The notes under the pieces are model-generated. The model saw only the letters and a list, made by a program, of their open reading frames with translations. It searched no databases and was not told the origin of the DNA. Positions 22,725 through 35,504 of a DNA stretch of 64,000 nucleotides are shown here, one piece after another. Source of the DNA: Argentina anserina (lineage: Eukaryota > Streptophyta > Magnoliopsida > Rosales > Rosaceae); contig NC_065874.1 in assembly GCF_933775445.1 (NCBI RefSeq), positions 31,194,501-31,258,500 on the forward strand, written 5' to 3'. Both the position numbers and the translations under genes were made by a program. Within the stretch, counting starts at the first letter, position 1, and the number at the start of each line of letters is the position of its first letter.

Positions 22725-23123
22725 TGTTTTCTTTGGCATTTTAAGAATTCTTGTTTTCTACTGTGTTTTTATGTATTCCAAAGCCAGCGGATCCAAGTTC
22801 AACATTTGCCAACAGGACTGCAACTACAGAAGACTCCATAAATCACCATCCCACTTACGCAGAAGCCTCTAAGTGCTGCCATTCAAAAAATCAAAATTTA
22901 TTGATCTTTAGAAGTTACACTTTTGTGTATAAAACAGGAAAAAGGCTCACTTTCCCAATGCAATCGTTATTTACAATTCAACTCTTCTAACTTAGATTAG
23001 AACACCACACAATCAGAGCTATCCTACATGCACCCCACTGCTATAATGAATAACAGAAATCGGGTTAAAGAATAAAATACACAAATTATAAAGAAATGAA
23101 CAAGAAAAATAAATAGATCATGA
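22725..23123 (-). other. Spacer and probable 3' UTR of the receptor-like pseudokinase
   Basis: AT-rich non-coding sequence lies between the right LTR and the stop of the downstream - strand gene. The part nearest 23124 is presumably its 3' UTR. Confidence 0.55.
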
Positions 23124-26100
23124 TCAGTTTCCTTCAGAAAGGATTTCAAGTTCTGCCCACCAAAGAGGGGATAACTTTGGTGTCGCTCTATCCGGCCCAA
23201 TAGCTGTGATGTCTTTTAACCTGGCTGTGATCTCTGCCATCTTTGGTCTTTGTTTCGGGTCAGGATGGACACAATCTGTTATAACCTGAAACAGTTTTCC
23301 CAGCTCTTCTTCTTGGTAAGTTTCTAAGGTAGGATCCACCATTTCTCCCAAGTATTTGTCCCCTCTTAGATAATGTGATGCCCAGTCTGCAAGAGAACCC
23401 TCTTCCACAGAGTATGGAATTCTACCAGTAAACATTTCAAACAATATAACACCGAAGCTGTACACATTGCTTTCTGAAGTTGCAGTTGGGATTTCCGTAA
23501 GTCCTTTGTCAGTTGATCTTCTCTGTGTTGTAGTGCCTTCGTTCCAGAAGCTGAAATCTGATACTTTGGCTGCATAGTCTTCAGTCAGGTATATAGAAGC
23601 TGATTGCAAGTTCTTTTGGTATATTGGCGGACTCATTTGGTGCATGTACTCTAGACAGTATGCCATGCCCATGGCTACTCTTACTCTCATTCCCCAGTCC
23701 AAGTGTTCGGCTTCTTTTACTGCAAGACACAGCCAAAATTATAAAACTGTGTAGATAAATTATTGTGTAGATACTACAAATTTCATAGGGTACTCACTAT
23801 GTAGATGCTCAAAAAGTGTTCCATTTGGAGCGTATTCAAAAACCATCATTCTTGTGAATGGCTTCTCTTCTTCACAGTACCCGATCAGATTTACAAAGTT
23901 CTTGTGGTTCACCTTGGATAATGTTTCTATCTGCAAAAGAAATATATATTAATGGGAGTGAGCAATGAGGGACAGTTAGGTACTCTTGCAGTAAAAGATG
24001 CATCAAAAATCATGTCAATCTTTACACTATACCTTCTTTCTGAACTGAGCCTCCAGATGTTTAGACCAGTCTCCAGCAGATGTTGATGTAATGCATGTTA
24101 CAGCTATTTCAACCCCACTTGAAAGAGTCCCCTTATAAATGTTACCATCTGAAAAGCATCCAATTATATTGCTGAAATCTTCACAAGCAGCCACAAGTTC
24201 TGATCGGTTGAGCTTTGGTACACCTGGATCACATTTCATCAAGTTGAGTACAGAATCATGTATAAAATCGAAGTACAAATTGGACTGAACAGTTTTTACC
24301 ATGTCTTCATCAGAATTTATCAAGAGATTAACAGATAAACACTCATTTAGAATAGATTGTATCTGTTTGTGCAGAGGGCTGTGCACTCTCACGATTACTG
24401 ACCTGTTACAAATGCTTTCTGCAACTGCCCACTTAACCCTGTTGTCCAGGGTCTAACTGTAACCACTTTACTGCTTCGGACAAGCATGATGCCAATGACT
24501 GAAAGTAAAATGAATAAAGAGCCTCCAACAACAGTTGCACAAATCAGAACTACGCGGCGCTTTGACTTTGAACTATTTTTAACCCCTTGCACTGGAACTG
24601 AAGCAGGGGATGGAGTTTGTGACGGACTAGACTCTGTTGGTGTTAAAAAAGTAGTTGGTGGAATTGCTGGGACTGGAGAGGCTGGAGTTGGTGCTATCAA
24701 AGGCGAGGGTGAAGGGCTCATAAAGCTACTTGAGGGAGATGGTGAAGGAGAATTTGATGAGGGTGATGGTAAAATTGGTGAAGCAGATGGTGGTATTGAA
24801 GCTGAAAATGGTGATGGAGATGGTGAAGCCGATATGGATGATGTAACCCTGCCATTTGATTTTCCAATTCTGGATGGCTCTGGCTCATCTACCACCTGCT
24901 GCAACCTCCGGTGAGCTGTATCTCCAGGTAGGGCAGTGTTCCTAGAAAGTAAGAAAAGGTTATCCTAGAATATGTAGGAGATAAGAGGTTACTACCAATA
25001 GAAAAAATGTGCAAGGCCATAAAAGTATAAAATTTGTAGGAACTTATTAGATACCATGTCAAAAAAAAAGGTGAAGATTAAACTTGTCTTGTGAACTAGG
25101 CCTGAGCTGAACCCGGCCTTTTAAATCAAGCCAAGACATAAATATTAGATTATTTTCACTTGCTTACCAGTTGACAGATCTGCTCATGGATGATGTTCCA
25201 AAAGCAGGATCTGTTAGTTGGCTCTCATCTGTTTGGCATTCAGAAATCATCTTGAGCTCATGGACGTCAGGAGATAAAAAACCAAGAAACTGGTTATTGT
25301 CAAGTAAGCTGCAATAACAATGAGAATATCAGCTCAGTAAAAGTCACTAAAACAAACTCTTGAGTTCAAAGAGTTCCAAAAGAAGAACATACAGGGTAGT
25401 GAGGGACAGATTGTTGCTGAAATCAGATGGAAACGATCCACTAAAGTTATTATATCCCAAGTCCAAAACCTCCAGCTCCATCAAATCTCCAATCTCTTCA
25501 GGAATTTTGCCAGAAAAAGAATTATTCCGCAAAATACTGTAGTAAAGAAGCACCAATTCAGATCGAGAGTAATGAATTACAGCAAAAGCTTTCCAAAAAA
25601 GATTGAAAGGAAGCAATGGAATGCACTGTAGAACTTAGAACAATTATAGTCTTACATAGATTTTATGTGAGCCAGCTTTCCAATATCAGGAGCCAATGTT
25701 CCTCCAAGACAAAGATCTTTCAAATTCCTGCAAGTTGATCAAATTTGACTTCAGCCTCATAATTTAAGAACACTGAAACTCCACAGAGCTCTAAATCGAT
25801 ATGATCAAGAATCCCAGCATAAAGCCCTCTAAGGACAACCCCATGAATGCAGGTAGGACATTATAAATTGCCATTCTTTCACAAATCATTACAAGTTCCT
25901 GATTCCAGATTACTTTTAAGCTTCAAGCTGAAAAGGGTGAGTAGTTAATTTTATTCATATCAAACCCCACCACAAATCAATCTAGAAATACTTAATATAC
26001 AAACCCATCACTTCAACAAAACCCATTTTCTTAATTTCCATAGAAAACATAAACAGATTGAACAGTTATTTGCTTCAATCTCAGAAAACAAGAAGCAGAA

Positions 26101-26451
26101 ACACACACACAAAAAAGGAAAAGCAAAGACTCACAAGCTGATGACTCTCCCATCTGATGAGCACTCAACCCCAAACCAAGAACAAGGACCACCATCATCT
26201 TCTCCAGCATTCCAATTCCTCAAAACTCCATAAGGGTCTCTGATCACTCTCTCCCTAAACCTCAACAAAGCCAAACCTGCACCAAAAACCCATTTCAGCC
26301 AAACCCCAAACATGATCAGCTAAACAATGCAGAACAACTGTTACAAACCTTCACTGTTGAGACACCAACAGAAGCTCAGATTATAATGAAACAGTAGCAA
26401 CACAGACACAACAGCCACCACAACCCGATGAAATCCCCACCGTCGATTCAT
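23124..26451 (-). CDS. LRR receptor-like pseudokinase, MDIS1/MDIS2(MRH1)-like family
   Basis: Nine exons (26451-26349, 26276-26135, 25727-25656, 25536-25393, 25308-25168, 24941-24403, 24223-24033, 23930-23798, 23719-23124) join in frame to 686 residues. Order: signal peptide (about 1-31), LRR N-terminal cap with CSWFGVEC, a few LRRs to about 185, a long Ser/Pro-rich juxtamembrane stretch (about 225-320), one membrane span (about 331-355) and a kinase-like domain (about 380-660). Key kinase residues are missing: the VAIK lysine position reads IAVTC, the HRDxKxxN loop reads YQKNLQSAS and DFG reads DFS. It should therefore be catalytically dead, as reported for relatives such as At2g40270. The MDIS/MRH1 group is linked to pollen-tube guidance and root-hair growth; the role here is inference. 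The ATG at 26451 is chosen because it supplies the signal peptide; frames starting inside intron 1 would lack it. Confidence 0.9.
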
Positions 26452-26513
26452 TATGCCTGAAACGCCCCAAAGAAATCAAAAAGCTCCAAACTTTGAAGTG
26501 TTGATGTGTACAG

Positions 26514-26524
26514 ATATAAATATA
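26514..26524 (-). promoter_or_regulatory. Probable TATA box of the receptor-like pseudokinase gene
   Basis: On the - strand TATATTTATAT lies about 65 bases upstream of the start codon at 26451. Its position suits a plant TATA box with a short leader, but there is no transcript evidence. Confidence 0.45.
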
Positions 26525-29500
26525 CAACTGAGAAAATGAGAGTTGTGGGAGTCTACTCTTTTCTCTTCTTCACATTATTGAGAATTGGCCAAACGTAGAA
26601 GAAAGCGCGTGACTTTGTTTTAAAAAAATAAAGAAATGAACTTGGTAGTTTAAAAAAACTTAGTTTGCTTTTTCAAATGTAAGACCTAGGAGTCCCCGGA
26701 ACAAGGTACCGGATTATACGACAGCTCGGTCAAACACTTCGGAACTCAGCGTCGGTTTTGGGTTTCGCGGCAATTCAGTAATGTTGGATTTTTGTGTTCT
26801 GTTTTGTTTTGTAGCAGAGCAGAACAGCCAGGCGACTCGGTTTCATTCATTTGATTATATTTATAGGGCCGTCCCTTCTATTGGCCCCCACGTGCCGCTC
26901 ATGTGCCTTTTCGGTGAATTTTCCTTTTCTTGCTAATTTTCATTTCCCTATTTTTGTGTGTGGGGACAGTGGGGTATTTTAGAAGACTTCATCTGGAATA
27001 ATTCTGGACTTCCTTTTGATCTGATCAAATTGTGAGTGATTCTTCTCTTTGGTTTCACAGATGAGAATATATTTTGAATTTTTTCTGTGCGGATTTGTTC
27101 GTGTCTGAAAAACTTGGTGGGAGGTTGAGGATGCTGACTTTGATTTGTTTGACAATTTTTTGGTGAACAGACAAAAAAATGGGTCACTTTGATAATCATC
27201 AAAACATGTGTAATTTAAGAAACATGTGTCTATTTGTAAGATGTTTGATTTTCTTGAGCTATAGGAATGTATTCAGTGCGTATTACGTACAAGTACATGT
27301 ATGGACATGATCAGATACGTATACGTGTGACATGATTTTTGCGTTATAATTTTCTAATTTTGTGTCATGTTACTAATTTGTGTACATGTAGCATCACAAT
27401 TACAACAGAAGAATTGAATAATCGAATACGCATGTCTCTTGTTCAAAGTTAAAACTATAGAAAAACAAAAAATAAAAGCATCCTAGTGGTTGATTGTTGG
27501 AAGAAAGCTCAGTTTATTCACAAATTGCATGATTTGTACAGTTTTGTGATCTACTTCATTCCAAACCATCGTATTATAAAGTGGATAGTAAGAGTAGAAT
27601 ATAAATTGATGAATGATACATTGAGCCACCTCTAGCTTAAGAGTATTTCAAGAACGCTAAGCCACTTTCATTGACTGTATACACAAAACTAATACACTAT
27701 TTAAATTCAATCCATGATCTCAGTGAAATATAATACAAATGGATCATGGCATTATGCCATTGGTCATGATCGAGGAGCTGAAGACTTGTGCTTCTCTTCT
27801 TCATCTTCGGGTTCGCATGTGGAGGTGAATCTGGAAATGAGGAACTAGTCCACATACAATCCAACACAGACACACCTAGCTTGAACCAGTACTCTATAGT
27901 TTCCGGCCTGCACAAGGCAACGACGATTATATATTATAATGTTAGCATCATCAAATTAACAATTAGTAGATCATTATGACTCTATTATTTTTGTCAGCAC
28001 GCTACAATGATTCAGACCAGTTTGTCAAGCTTTGGGAATGTGGGATCTCAATGATCATCCTCATCATAACAAAACAATATCCTCCAATTACTTGGATTAT
28101 GCTTCATGTGGACTAAAATATAAATAACTGGATTTTCAGGGTTTAAGAAACCGGGCTCGCATTATCAAATTCCCTTATGAAATAGTATAATGGGGTGTTT
28201 AATCAGTTTCGAGCAGGATTAGTGCTCTTGTAGTGGTTTTCAAGTCTCTGCATTTTCAGGTAAAGTGAATTTAGAGTCTTCCTTATCCAGCAACATCTTC
28301 TGCAAGTTACAATGACCTTACTGGGCTCCTCCATTAGGTTTATCTCTACGAGAATGAAGTTTATGGTCTGAGGTCTGCAGGCTATGGTACATGCATTACA
28401 TTCAAAATGAGCAATGTATTGAAGTTATATTTGGCATTTAAGGGATAACTTACATGAGAAAATGTCAATTTAACTTGTTATTGGGTCTGTAGTGCTATTT
28501 GGAGTGTGTTTAACTGTTCACATTGAAACTGCAGAATGCAAAAGTGAGAAACTTTTGTTTGTAGTCTTTGGATTCTTGGATAGTATTGTGGTACTGGGTA
28601 TTGGGAGCTTAATATAATAATATGTTAAGGTTAGGAAGAACGTCATTTTCAATCAATTTTATATGTCCAGTTCAATTTATCAGCATGTACACATTAAATT
28701 CGATTTAATATTGAATGGTAATCTAGTATGACAAAAATCTATGTTTGCAAGAGACTTTTTACACGGAATATCAAAACTAGTGCCAAATTATACGCCGTAA
28801 CTTTAAACTTCATTTTAATTTTAGTACAAGCTTAAAATTTTGGACTCATCATCAATATTCGCTATCTTTTAACATCTTAAACTTGAAGAACTGTCTTAGT
28901 TCTTCAACAAAATTAACTCAAGCATTTGTAAGGAAAGTGATAACAATTAGCATTACAACTTTATGTAATGATACACTACACTTCAAGCTTTAAAGTTTAA
29001 ACGTTGCACAACTAATACGAAACAAGAATGGGCCACATTAACTTGCTCCTCCATTACTACTTAGACCTAGTACCTGAATTGGGACTCTTATGGTCTCCTT
29101 GCTTCACAAATAGACAATGAAACCTCCTCATCTTAATAGAAAATGACGTGAGACCTTAATTTCCAATTACATTAGAGCGGTAGGATTGATACTATTATGG
29201 TCTCCAAGTACTGGAAGAGCTTTTCAGAAGCCACCAATAATTGGTTTGTTAAGTCGAATCACTTAAACTATTTGTTTTCGATTTTGAAAAGAGCAAGTTA
29301 ACTGAGATACATAGAACCATTAGGTACTAAGAAACAGGTCTTACCTTTCTTAAGAACTTAATAAGGATTATTTTATTTTTTTTGGTTCGAATCGGTGTAA
29401 GAAATTATTGAGAAATAGCAACCCATCCTTGTCAAAAACTAATCCCCATGGCCATGATTGAATTCTTGTAGTGCAGTTAATCCATCATATAGATTAACAC

Positions 29501-30659
29501 GCATGTGGAATGGACCTGAATTCATGCCAGTTCCAAAAAGCTTTAACTTTGGTATGTGAAATGGCAACCATACCACATGCTAAGTTTGTGCTCATTTCAA
29601 GCAAAGGGCGTGCGATTGTAAACCAACATTGGCTCGACCAAATTCAAAATATTTTAAAGCTTGATGTTACATGAACTCCCTGTCAACCTGTAACAGTGTG
29701 CATTGCATAATGGTTTTTGCCAAAAACTTGTACATCAAAAATATGTGTATGGGCGCCCCATCAAACTTCAGGCCCTTTGGAACCCTTTAAAGAACCAAGA
29801 GAGTGACAATACATATGACGATCGAGAAAGGCAAAGCATATAGGAAAATAGAAAATTAGTGAACTGTAAAGGAAATTCAGTGACTCATTTCAATATCGTC
29901 TCAAACTACAAGACCAAATGAAGATTGTAATGATATTTCCATAGTAATCGACAAATTTGAAGTTCAAAATCAACTAATTACGTGACCAATTACTTCCAAA
30001 CTTTCATGAAATTCGAAGTTCACAAATCATGCAGACGAGAAGCGCTCAGCACATCGGATTAGAGTTCCAAAGCCATTGTAGATCACCCAGCAAATAGAGG
30101 ATATTACTGCTCTATAGATCTGCAACCAAACACAACTATTTTACACGATGCAGAGCATTTGAGTCAGTATGTTATGGCACTCAAGTCCATAGATGAAAAC
30201 AAAACAAAGCAAATGTACTTTCGGGAGAAAGTGTAGATAGAATGTGTGATTAAACAATTCCTCACCACCTGAAAATTATGCTATCAGTAGTTCACTAAAA
30301 AATCTTCACTAGGGTATATCCAACAGTTCCACAGTCCACGGTTTAAAGTCATACCAAGTAGTTATTACAAGCACTAATAGGCACCAGTTTAACAACGTCT
30401 ATTACTACACTCAGTTTTACACTTTTTTTCTGAACAGCTACTAATTCGCGAGTACTATTGTTCTGTTTTTATTTGAAGTAAGCTTTCACCGCTGAGTTAG
30501 ATCTAGTGAAAAACTTGCGTTATGAAGAAAACACACTGAGCAAAACAAGAAACCAAAAAAGAAAAGGGAAAATCATCAGCAGTTGGAATGAACACCCAAA
30601 ACGTAGGCACAGAAGCCTAAAATGTAAGCTCTGAACTAACCCAACAACAAAGGCAATAT
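26525..30659. other. Intergenic region between the pseudokinase and F-box genes
   Basis: This is about 4.1 kb of AT-rich DNA. A possible exon-like block on the - strand (about 27697-27910, after a good CTTGTGCAG acceptor) has no recognisable partner exon or family. No transposon ends or RNA genes were recognised. Confidence 0.5.
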
Positions 30660-30795
30660 AGAGATCAAACTTTGCAAAGCACACATCCTAAACAAATATC
30701 AGATAACCATGAGCAGAGAATCATCATATAGATCAAAGTTTGTAAAGCATACATCCTGAACAAATATCACATAGCTATGAGTTGTAAATCATCAT
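30658..30795. repeat. Two-copy imperfect tandem repeat of about 69 bp
   Basis: Copies start near 30658 and 30727 and share AGATCAAA.TTTG.AAAGCA.ACATCCT and AACAAATATCA.ATA.C.ATGAG, ending in AATCATCATATAG; a short third start follows at about 30795. The repeat lies just past the 3' end of the F-box gene. Confidence 0.8.
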
Positions 30796-30889
30796 ATAGA
30801 TCAAACTTTATTGAAGTTGCAAACTGATGATCCCATGTAAATTAAGATGAAAGAAAAACGATTAAGACAAGGCTTACCTATTCTTTGCC

Positions 30890-32387
30890 TCAGTAGGAAA
30901 CTGCATTGTCCATGTCCAGTAAGACAAGGCTCTCTTCATAAGAATTGACAGTGTAGTAACTATATCCACAAATCCCAAGGCTTTTACATTGTTGGCTCTT
31001 GAGGTCTAACGAGAATAGTTCATACCCAGGACAAGGAGAATGTCTGGAACAGGAGGATATATGACTACGTTTGTACACTATTACTTCATTGCAATTCCTG
31101 AAACATAATGGTACGGGGAGCAAACTACTCAAGCTGAGACCCTCCTGTTCTGGCCCATGTGGAAGGAGTCGGATCAATTTGGTCTAGGACTCATGGATGC
31201 AATAGTCACTCATTACCCAGATATCACAAAAAGGATCGGCACAAAAATGACTAGAATAAAGGCTGAACAGCGCAATGGACTTCCCATCTCCAGAAGCAGA
31301 CAATTCCAATGTTAATCGCCTATCACATCTCAAACTTTCTGGCATCATGGTCTCACGAAATAAACCCCTGCCCACATCCAATATCAAGATGAAATGGTGA
31401 GGATCATCTCCTTTCCACCGATTTGTGTGCCAATGAAGAGCCCCATTAACAAAAGCCTGGGGAGTGCTTGCATCCATTTCAAACCGAGTAGCAACATCAG
31501 GAAGCGTGCTCCAAGAGCCTGTGGCTAGTGAGAAAACCTCAACTACAGTTCGACAAGTGGCATCCAGTGAGTGTTCATCTTCATCCAAAAGAGTGACAAG
31601 CCTCACAACCTTAGTCTTTGGTAATAGCATCAAAAGCGAACCCAACAGAAGAGTTATACCCACCATGGGTGCAGTATGTAACATTAGGCCAAGGAAGTTT
31701 CACAAACTTTCTTATAGATGGATTCGACAATATGTAGGTGAGGCCAGATGTACTCATATCATCAGCAAGGCACACCAGCCCATTACAAGTGCCAACAACA
31801 CGGAAACATTGATTTGCCAAATGAACAGATGGAACTTCAACCTCACAATGTTCACCAAAATCACGGTTATTATAATGCAAAGAGTAAAGCTCCAGTATAT
31901 TTCCCTCACTATCACTGCCATCATCACTATCTCTAGCTCTCAAATAATACATTAAGGGATCTTTCTTAGCAAAACCATGGAACAACAATAGATGAGTGTC
32001 GTTCTGGTCATTAGATTCGAGTGTCCGGCGGAGATGGGTACTTATAAAACTTGGGTTTCTTATGACTGATCTCCATGCCTTACGCACAGCGGTGCATCTG
32101 ATCAAAGACTTAATGGGTAATCTATGAAAGATATCCAGACGAATTTCCAGAGGAAAAGCCTCAAACTTTGCAGCAGACTCCAATTTCTTTCTGCAATTTC
32201 AACACGCATATATACAGAATGAAACAGATAATCTTTGTATTCTTGTTTAAGTTTTAATTGCATTCAGAATCATATAAACTAGTAAATTCCTTCTTCTTGG
32301 GTATATGCAATTTATTTCAAACGAAAATCTGAAATAAGTGATGGCGAAATAGGACTGAGCGAATGAGCAAAAGACTCACCTCGACAT
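30890..32387 (-). pseudogene. F-box protein with FBA interaction domain, broken by two lesions
   Basis: A tiny first exon (32387-32380, coding MSR) joins 32190-30890 through a GT-AG intron. The F-box (about residues 10-50, PLEIRLDIFHRLPIKSLIRC) is followed by an FBA_1-type region (VGTCNGLVCL, YILSNPSIRKFVKLPWP, VGFAFDAITKD, EVFSLATGSWSTLP). Such proteins link substrates to SKP1-CUL1 ubiquitin ligases. The frame is broken twice. After AFDAITKD a TAA (31611-31613) appears where the family reads YKVVRL, and the reading resumes one frame over, consistent with a 2-bp deletion. In that frame a TAG (31184-31186) replaces the Trp expected in HESWTKLIRLLP, and translation would otherwise continue to 30890. 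With the two bases counted, the length is exactly 437 codons, so these are the only breaks seen. Sequencing error is possible, but two independent lesions favour a recent pseudogene. Confidence 0.88.
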
Positions 32388-33017
32388 TTCTGCCGTGACC
32401 CAGTAGTCGTCGTCGTCTTCTTCTTCTCCTTCAGTGATGGGTAAAGGTGACGCAAACCCTAAACGGAGCTGTGGAGACTATTATGTGACGGAGTGGTGAA
32501 CAGAGAAATGGGAGAGAGGGTTTTAGGGGTTAGGATTTAAACAGACAAACGGACCTGACCCATTGGGCTTCAAAGTAGTCCACTGTACAGTACTATAATG
32601 TGAAGGTGAACTTGCTTTCTGTCAATGTACTTTGTGGTTTGTAATGTGAAGGTACTTTTAAATTACTACAAGTTCCTTCTAGTAATCTAATTTGTAATGT
32701 GCCATTAGGGGCATAGAGTTTTTGTGGGTGGAAAAAAAAAAGAAGATTTTTTGTGCCCCTGACCACCCGGAGTTTACAGCATCAAACATAAGAGCGAATG
32801 AGCGATAGAAACTACATCCGAGAGGCCATGCCTCTATAGAGCCAGTCGTATCACTGAAAAGGTTGTGATCTACTCTAGCAGTAGCATCGGCAACACTTTT
32901 TTGAAAGATAAAACATATAGCAGCCTAGCCCACATTTAGAAGGATTTTTGTGAAAACTTAAAGCATATCCAATATCCAACAATCATCAAACATCAACGAT
33001 TCGGCTCGAAATGAGAT
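32388..33017. other. Promoter side of the F-box relic and spacer
   Basis: The first 200 bases should hold the leader and promoter of the F-box gene, and an imperfect pyrimidine-rich GTC/TTC run lies near 32405-32430. The remainder shows nothing recognisable. Confidence 0.5.
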
Positions 33018-33022
33018 GAGAT

Positions 33023-33491
33023 TGTTATCGTAGTGATTACCAGATGGGTGGCTAATCACACGGTTAGCTATTAGTGAGTGTTAGTTTGACACAAGAAGTA
33101 TAGCGGTTCACCTCCCTCTCTTGGGGTAGGCTACGTCCACTTGAATTCACTAGTATAAGCAAATAGCTTTGAGTTATACAAGTAGTTATCCCCTCTTCTA
33201 AGTAGGATGAGGGGTCCCTTTTATAGGTGAGGGAACCCCTCTCATTTACATATTCTTCAATGTGGGACAAGTGCCCCTCTAGGCTTACTATGGAGTCATC
33301 TTGATGAGGTCGGAAAGGTGACTTTCCGGTGGTGTCTTGGTGAGTTCCGACTATCATTGGAAAGCTTGTATGACGAGGTACACTATAAATATCATGGTTG
33401 AGCCACATAGTGACTTGTAGATCCGCCTAGAGAGTGATGCTTATGCTCGGTGGCATGCCATACTAGCTCTGTGCTAGTATAGGTGCCAACA
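33023..33491. repeat. Left LTR of the non-coding retroelement (469 bp)
   Basis: It starts TGTTATCG after GAGAT and ends GTGCCAACA. Positions 33351-33491 recur at 35367-35504 with small indels and a handful of substitutions. Confidence 0.8.
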
Positions 33492-33876
33492 TGTCCCCCC
33501 GCAGTCCCTAAGTAAGAGGAACTTCTTGCTTGGGGAGTTTATCAATCAACATGTCACCGAGCATAAGTGTCCGGGTGGTGGCATACCCCTACCAGTCCCC
33601 GAACTCCTTAAGCAAGAAGGGATTCTCAAACCTGCAAAACAAAGATAAAAGCATATATGTGCACGAAGTATGTCTGTTGTCATGGATAGCATAACAATGT
33701 ACGGGCGCGATGTGTGTTTGACACATGATGATGCGTGTGTATGTATGGTCCCGAATATGACATAGTACGCGAGTGTGTGTAAGTCCCCGAAACCCCTAGT
33801 CATCGAGGCGGTTTCGAGTGATATGGTCTATGTGTGCGGTGTGCTTAGGCGAAGTAGTCTTGCGTGATGGCGCGAC

Positions 33877-34960
33877 TTGAGCCCTTTTGGGCGTAATACA
33901 TCCATCGTAGCGTAGGTAAGCGTTACGCGTAGGACGTCTTGAGCCCTCTTGGGCGTAATGCGCGTATTTACGCGGCTTTAGCCCTTTTGGGTGTAGTGCA
34001 TCCATCATAGCGTAGATAAGCGTTACGCGTAGGACGTCTTGAGCCCTATTGGGCGTAATGCGTGTATTTACGTGGCTTGAGCCCTTTTGGGCGTAGTGCA
34101 TCCATCATAGTGTAGATAAGCGTTACGCGTAGGACGTCTTGAGCCCTCTTGGGCGTAGTGCGCGTATTTACGCGGCTTGAGCCCTTTTGGGCATAGTGCA
34201 TCTATCGTACCGTAGGTAAGCGTTACGCGTAGGACGTCTTGAGCCCTCTTGGGCGTAGTGCGCGTATTTACGCGGCTTGAGGCCTCTTGGGCGTAGTGCA
34301 TCCATCATAGCGTAGATAAGCGTTACGCGTAGGACGTCTTGAGCCCTCTTGGGCGTAGTGCGCGTATTTACGCGGCTTGAGCCCTCTTGGGCGTAGTGCA
34401 TCCATCATAGCGTAGATAAGCGTTACGCGTAGGACGTCTTGAGCCCTCTTGGGCGTAGTGCATCCATCATAGTGTAGATAAGCGTTACGCGTAGGACGTC
34501 TTGAGCCCTCTTGGGCGTAGTGCGCGTATTTACGCGGCTTGAGCCCTTTTGGGCATAGTGCATCTATCGTACCGTAGGTAAGCGTTACGCGTAGGACGTC
34601 TTGAGCCCTCTTGGGCGTAGTGCGCGTATTTACGCGGCTTGAGGCCTCTTGGGCGTAGTGCATCCATCATAGCGTAGATAAGCGTTACGCGTAGGACGTC
34701 TTGAGCCCTCTTGGGCGTAGTGCGCGTATTTACGCGGCTTGAGCCCTCTTGGGCGTAGTGCATCCATCATAGCGTAGATAAGCGTTACGCGTAGGACGTT
34801 TTGAGCCCTCTTGGGCGTAGTGCGCGTATTTACGCGGCTTGAGCCCTCTTGGGCGTAGTGCATCCATAAATACGCGCACTACGCCCTCTTGGGCGTAGTG
34901 CATCCATCATAGCGTAGATAAGCGTTACGCGTAGGACGTCTTGAGCCCTCTTGGGCGTAG
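33877..34960. repeat. 100-bp tandem array, about 11 units, with higher-order duplication
   Basis: Each unit combines GAGCCCTCTTGGGCGTAGTG, CGCGTATTTACGCGGCTT, CATCCATCATAGCGTAGATA and AGCGTTACGCGTAGGACGTC, with a period of 100. One unit near 34440-34500 is about 38 bp short. The block near 34180-34430 recurs near 34545-34795 with a period of 362, including shared rare variants, so a multi-unit block was duplicated. The open frames seen on the - strand follow from the repeat; a 100-base period rotates the frame, so they are not a real protein. Confidence 0.93.
34866..34901. repeat. Inverted unit fragment inside the 100-bp array
   Basis: AAATACGCGCACTACGCC at 34868-34885 is the reverse complement of a piece of the neighbouring units. 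With the following bases it forms an 11-bp perfect stem (34876-34886 with 34891-34901) closed by TCTT. Confidence 0.85.
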
Positions 34961-35366
34961 TCTCTCACTTTTTGGTGAGGAAAGAATTTCTGATTTTGTG
35001 ATGTCTGAGTGTTGTGTGATGAAACAGTCTGCATGAGGAATTTAATTGTTCTCCTAAACAATGGTTAGAAAAATTCCTAGTTTCATTAGCACAATCAAGT
35101 TGGACATTCAAGTGTGTGCGTCACACATTCTCTAAGCATATAAGATATGGCTAAGTGTCATTGCTAGCTAACTCTACAAAGTGTTGTAGGCAATGCGTGA
35201 AAACCATGCGGCCATGCATATCAAGTGCGGTATGTTGTAGGCATGTTTTATAGCGTAATAAAATCATGCTAAGACATGGTAATAATCAACTCTAAAGTAG
35301 GAGTAGGGAGGCATAGCATTTTACTTATCTTATGTCGATGTGGAGTGGAGTTGCGCTTTATGCAAG

Positions 35367-35504
35367 TATCATTGGAAAGCTTGTATGACGAGATACACTA
35401 TGAATATCATGGTTGAGCCACATAGTGACTTGTAAATCCGCCTAGAGAGATGCTTATGCTCGGTGACATGCCATACTAGCTCTGTGCTGGTAGGGGTGCC
35501 AACA
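35367..35504. repeat. Right LTR remnant of the non-coding retroelement
   Basis: This repeats the terminal part of the left LTR from ATCATTGGAAAGCTTGTATG to GTGCCAACA. The first roughly 330 bp of the LTR are absent. Confidence 0.82.

Noticed and set aside
24486..24914. 142-residue plus-strand Gly/Glu-rich frame
   Set aside because: Antisense of the Ser/Pro-rich linker of the receptor-like pseudokinase.
26277..26313. Alternative start MFGVWLKW for the receptor-like pseudokinase
   Set aside because: It lies in intron 1. The upstream exon at 26451-26349 gives a proper signal peptide and joins in frame.
27697..27910. Possible terminal exon on the minus strand (PETIEYWFKLGVSVLDCMW)
   Set aside because: The acceptor is good, but no upstream exon, start or family could be found; left as spacer.
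31464..31955. 163-residue plus-strand open frame
   Set aside because: Antisense shadow of the F-box gene with no motif.
33877..34960. CRISPR-like array
   Set aside because: The units are contiguous 100-bp tandem copies without unique spacers, inside a plant LTR element.
33796..35061. Overlapping minus-strand open frames rich in HYAQEGSRRPTRNAYLRY
   Set aside because: They are translations of the 100-bp tandem array. The period is not a multiple of three, so the same DNA is read in rotating frames, and no start or splice logic supports a gene.
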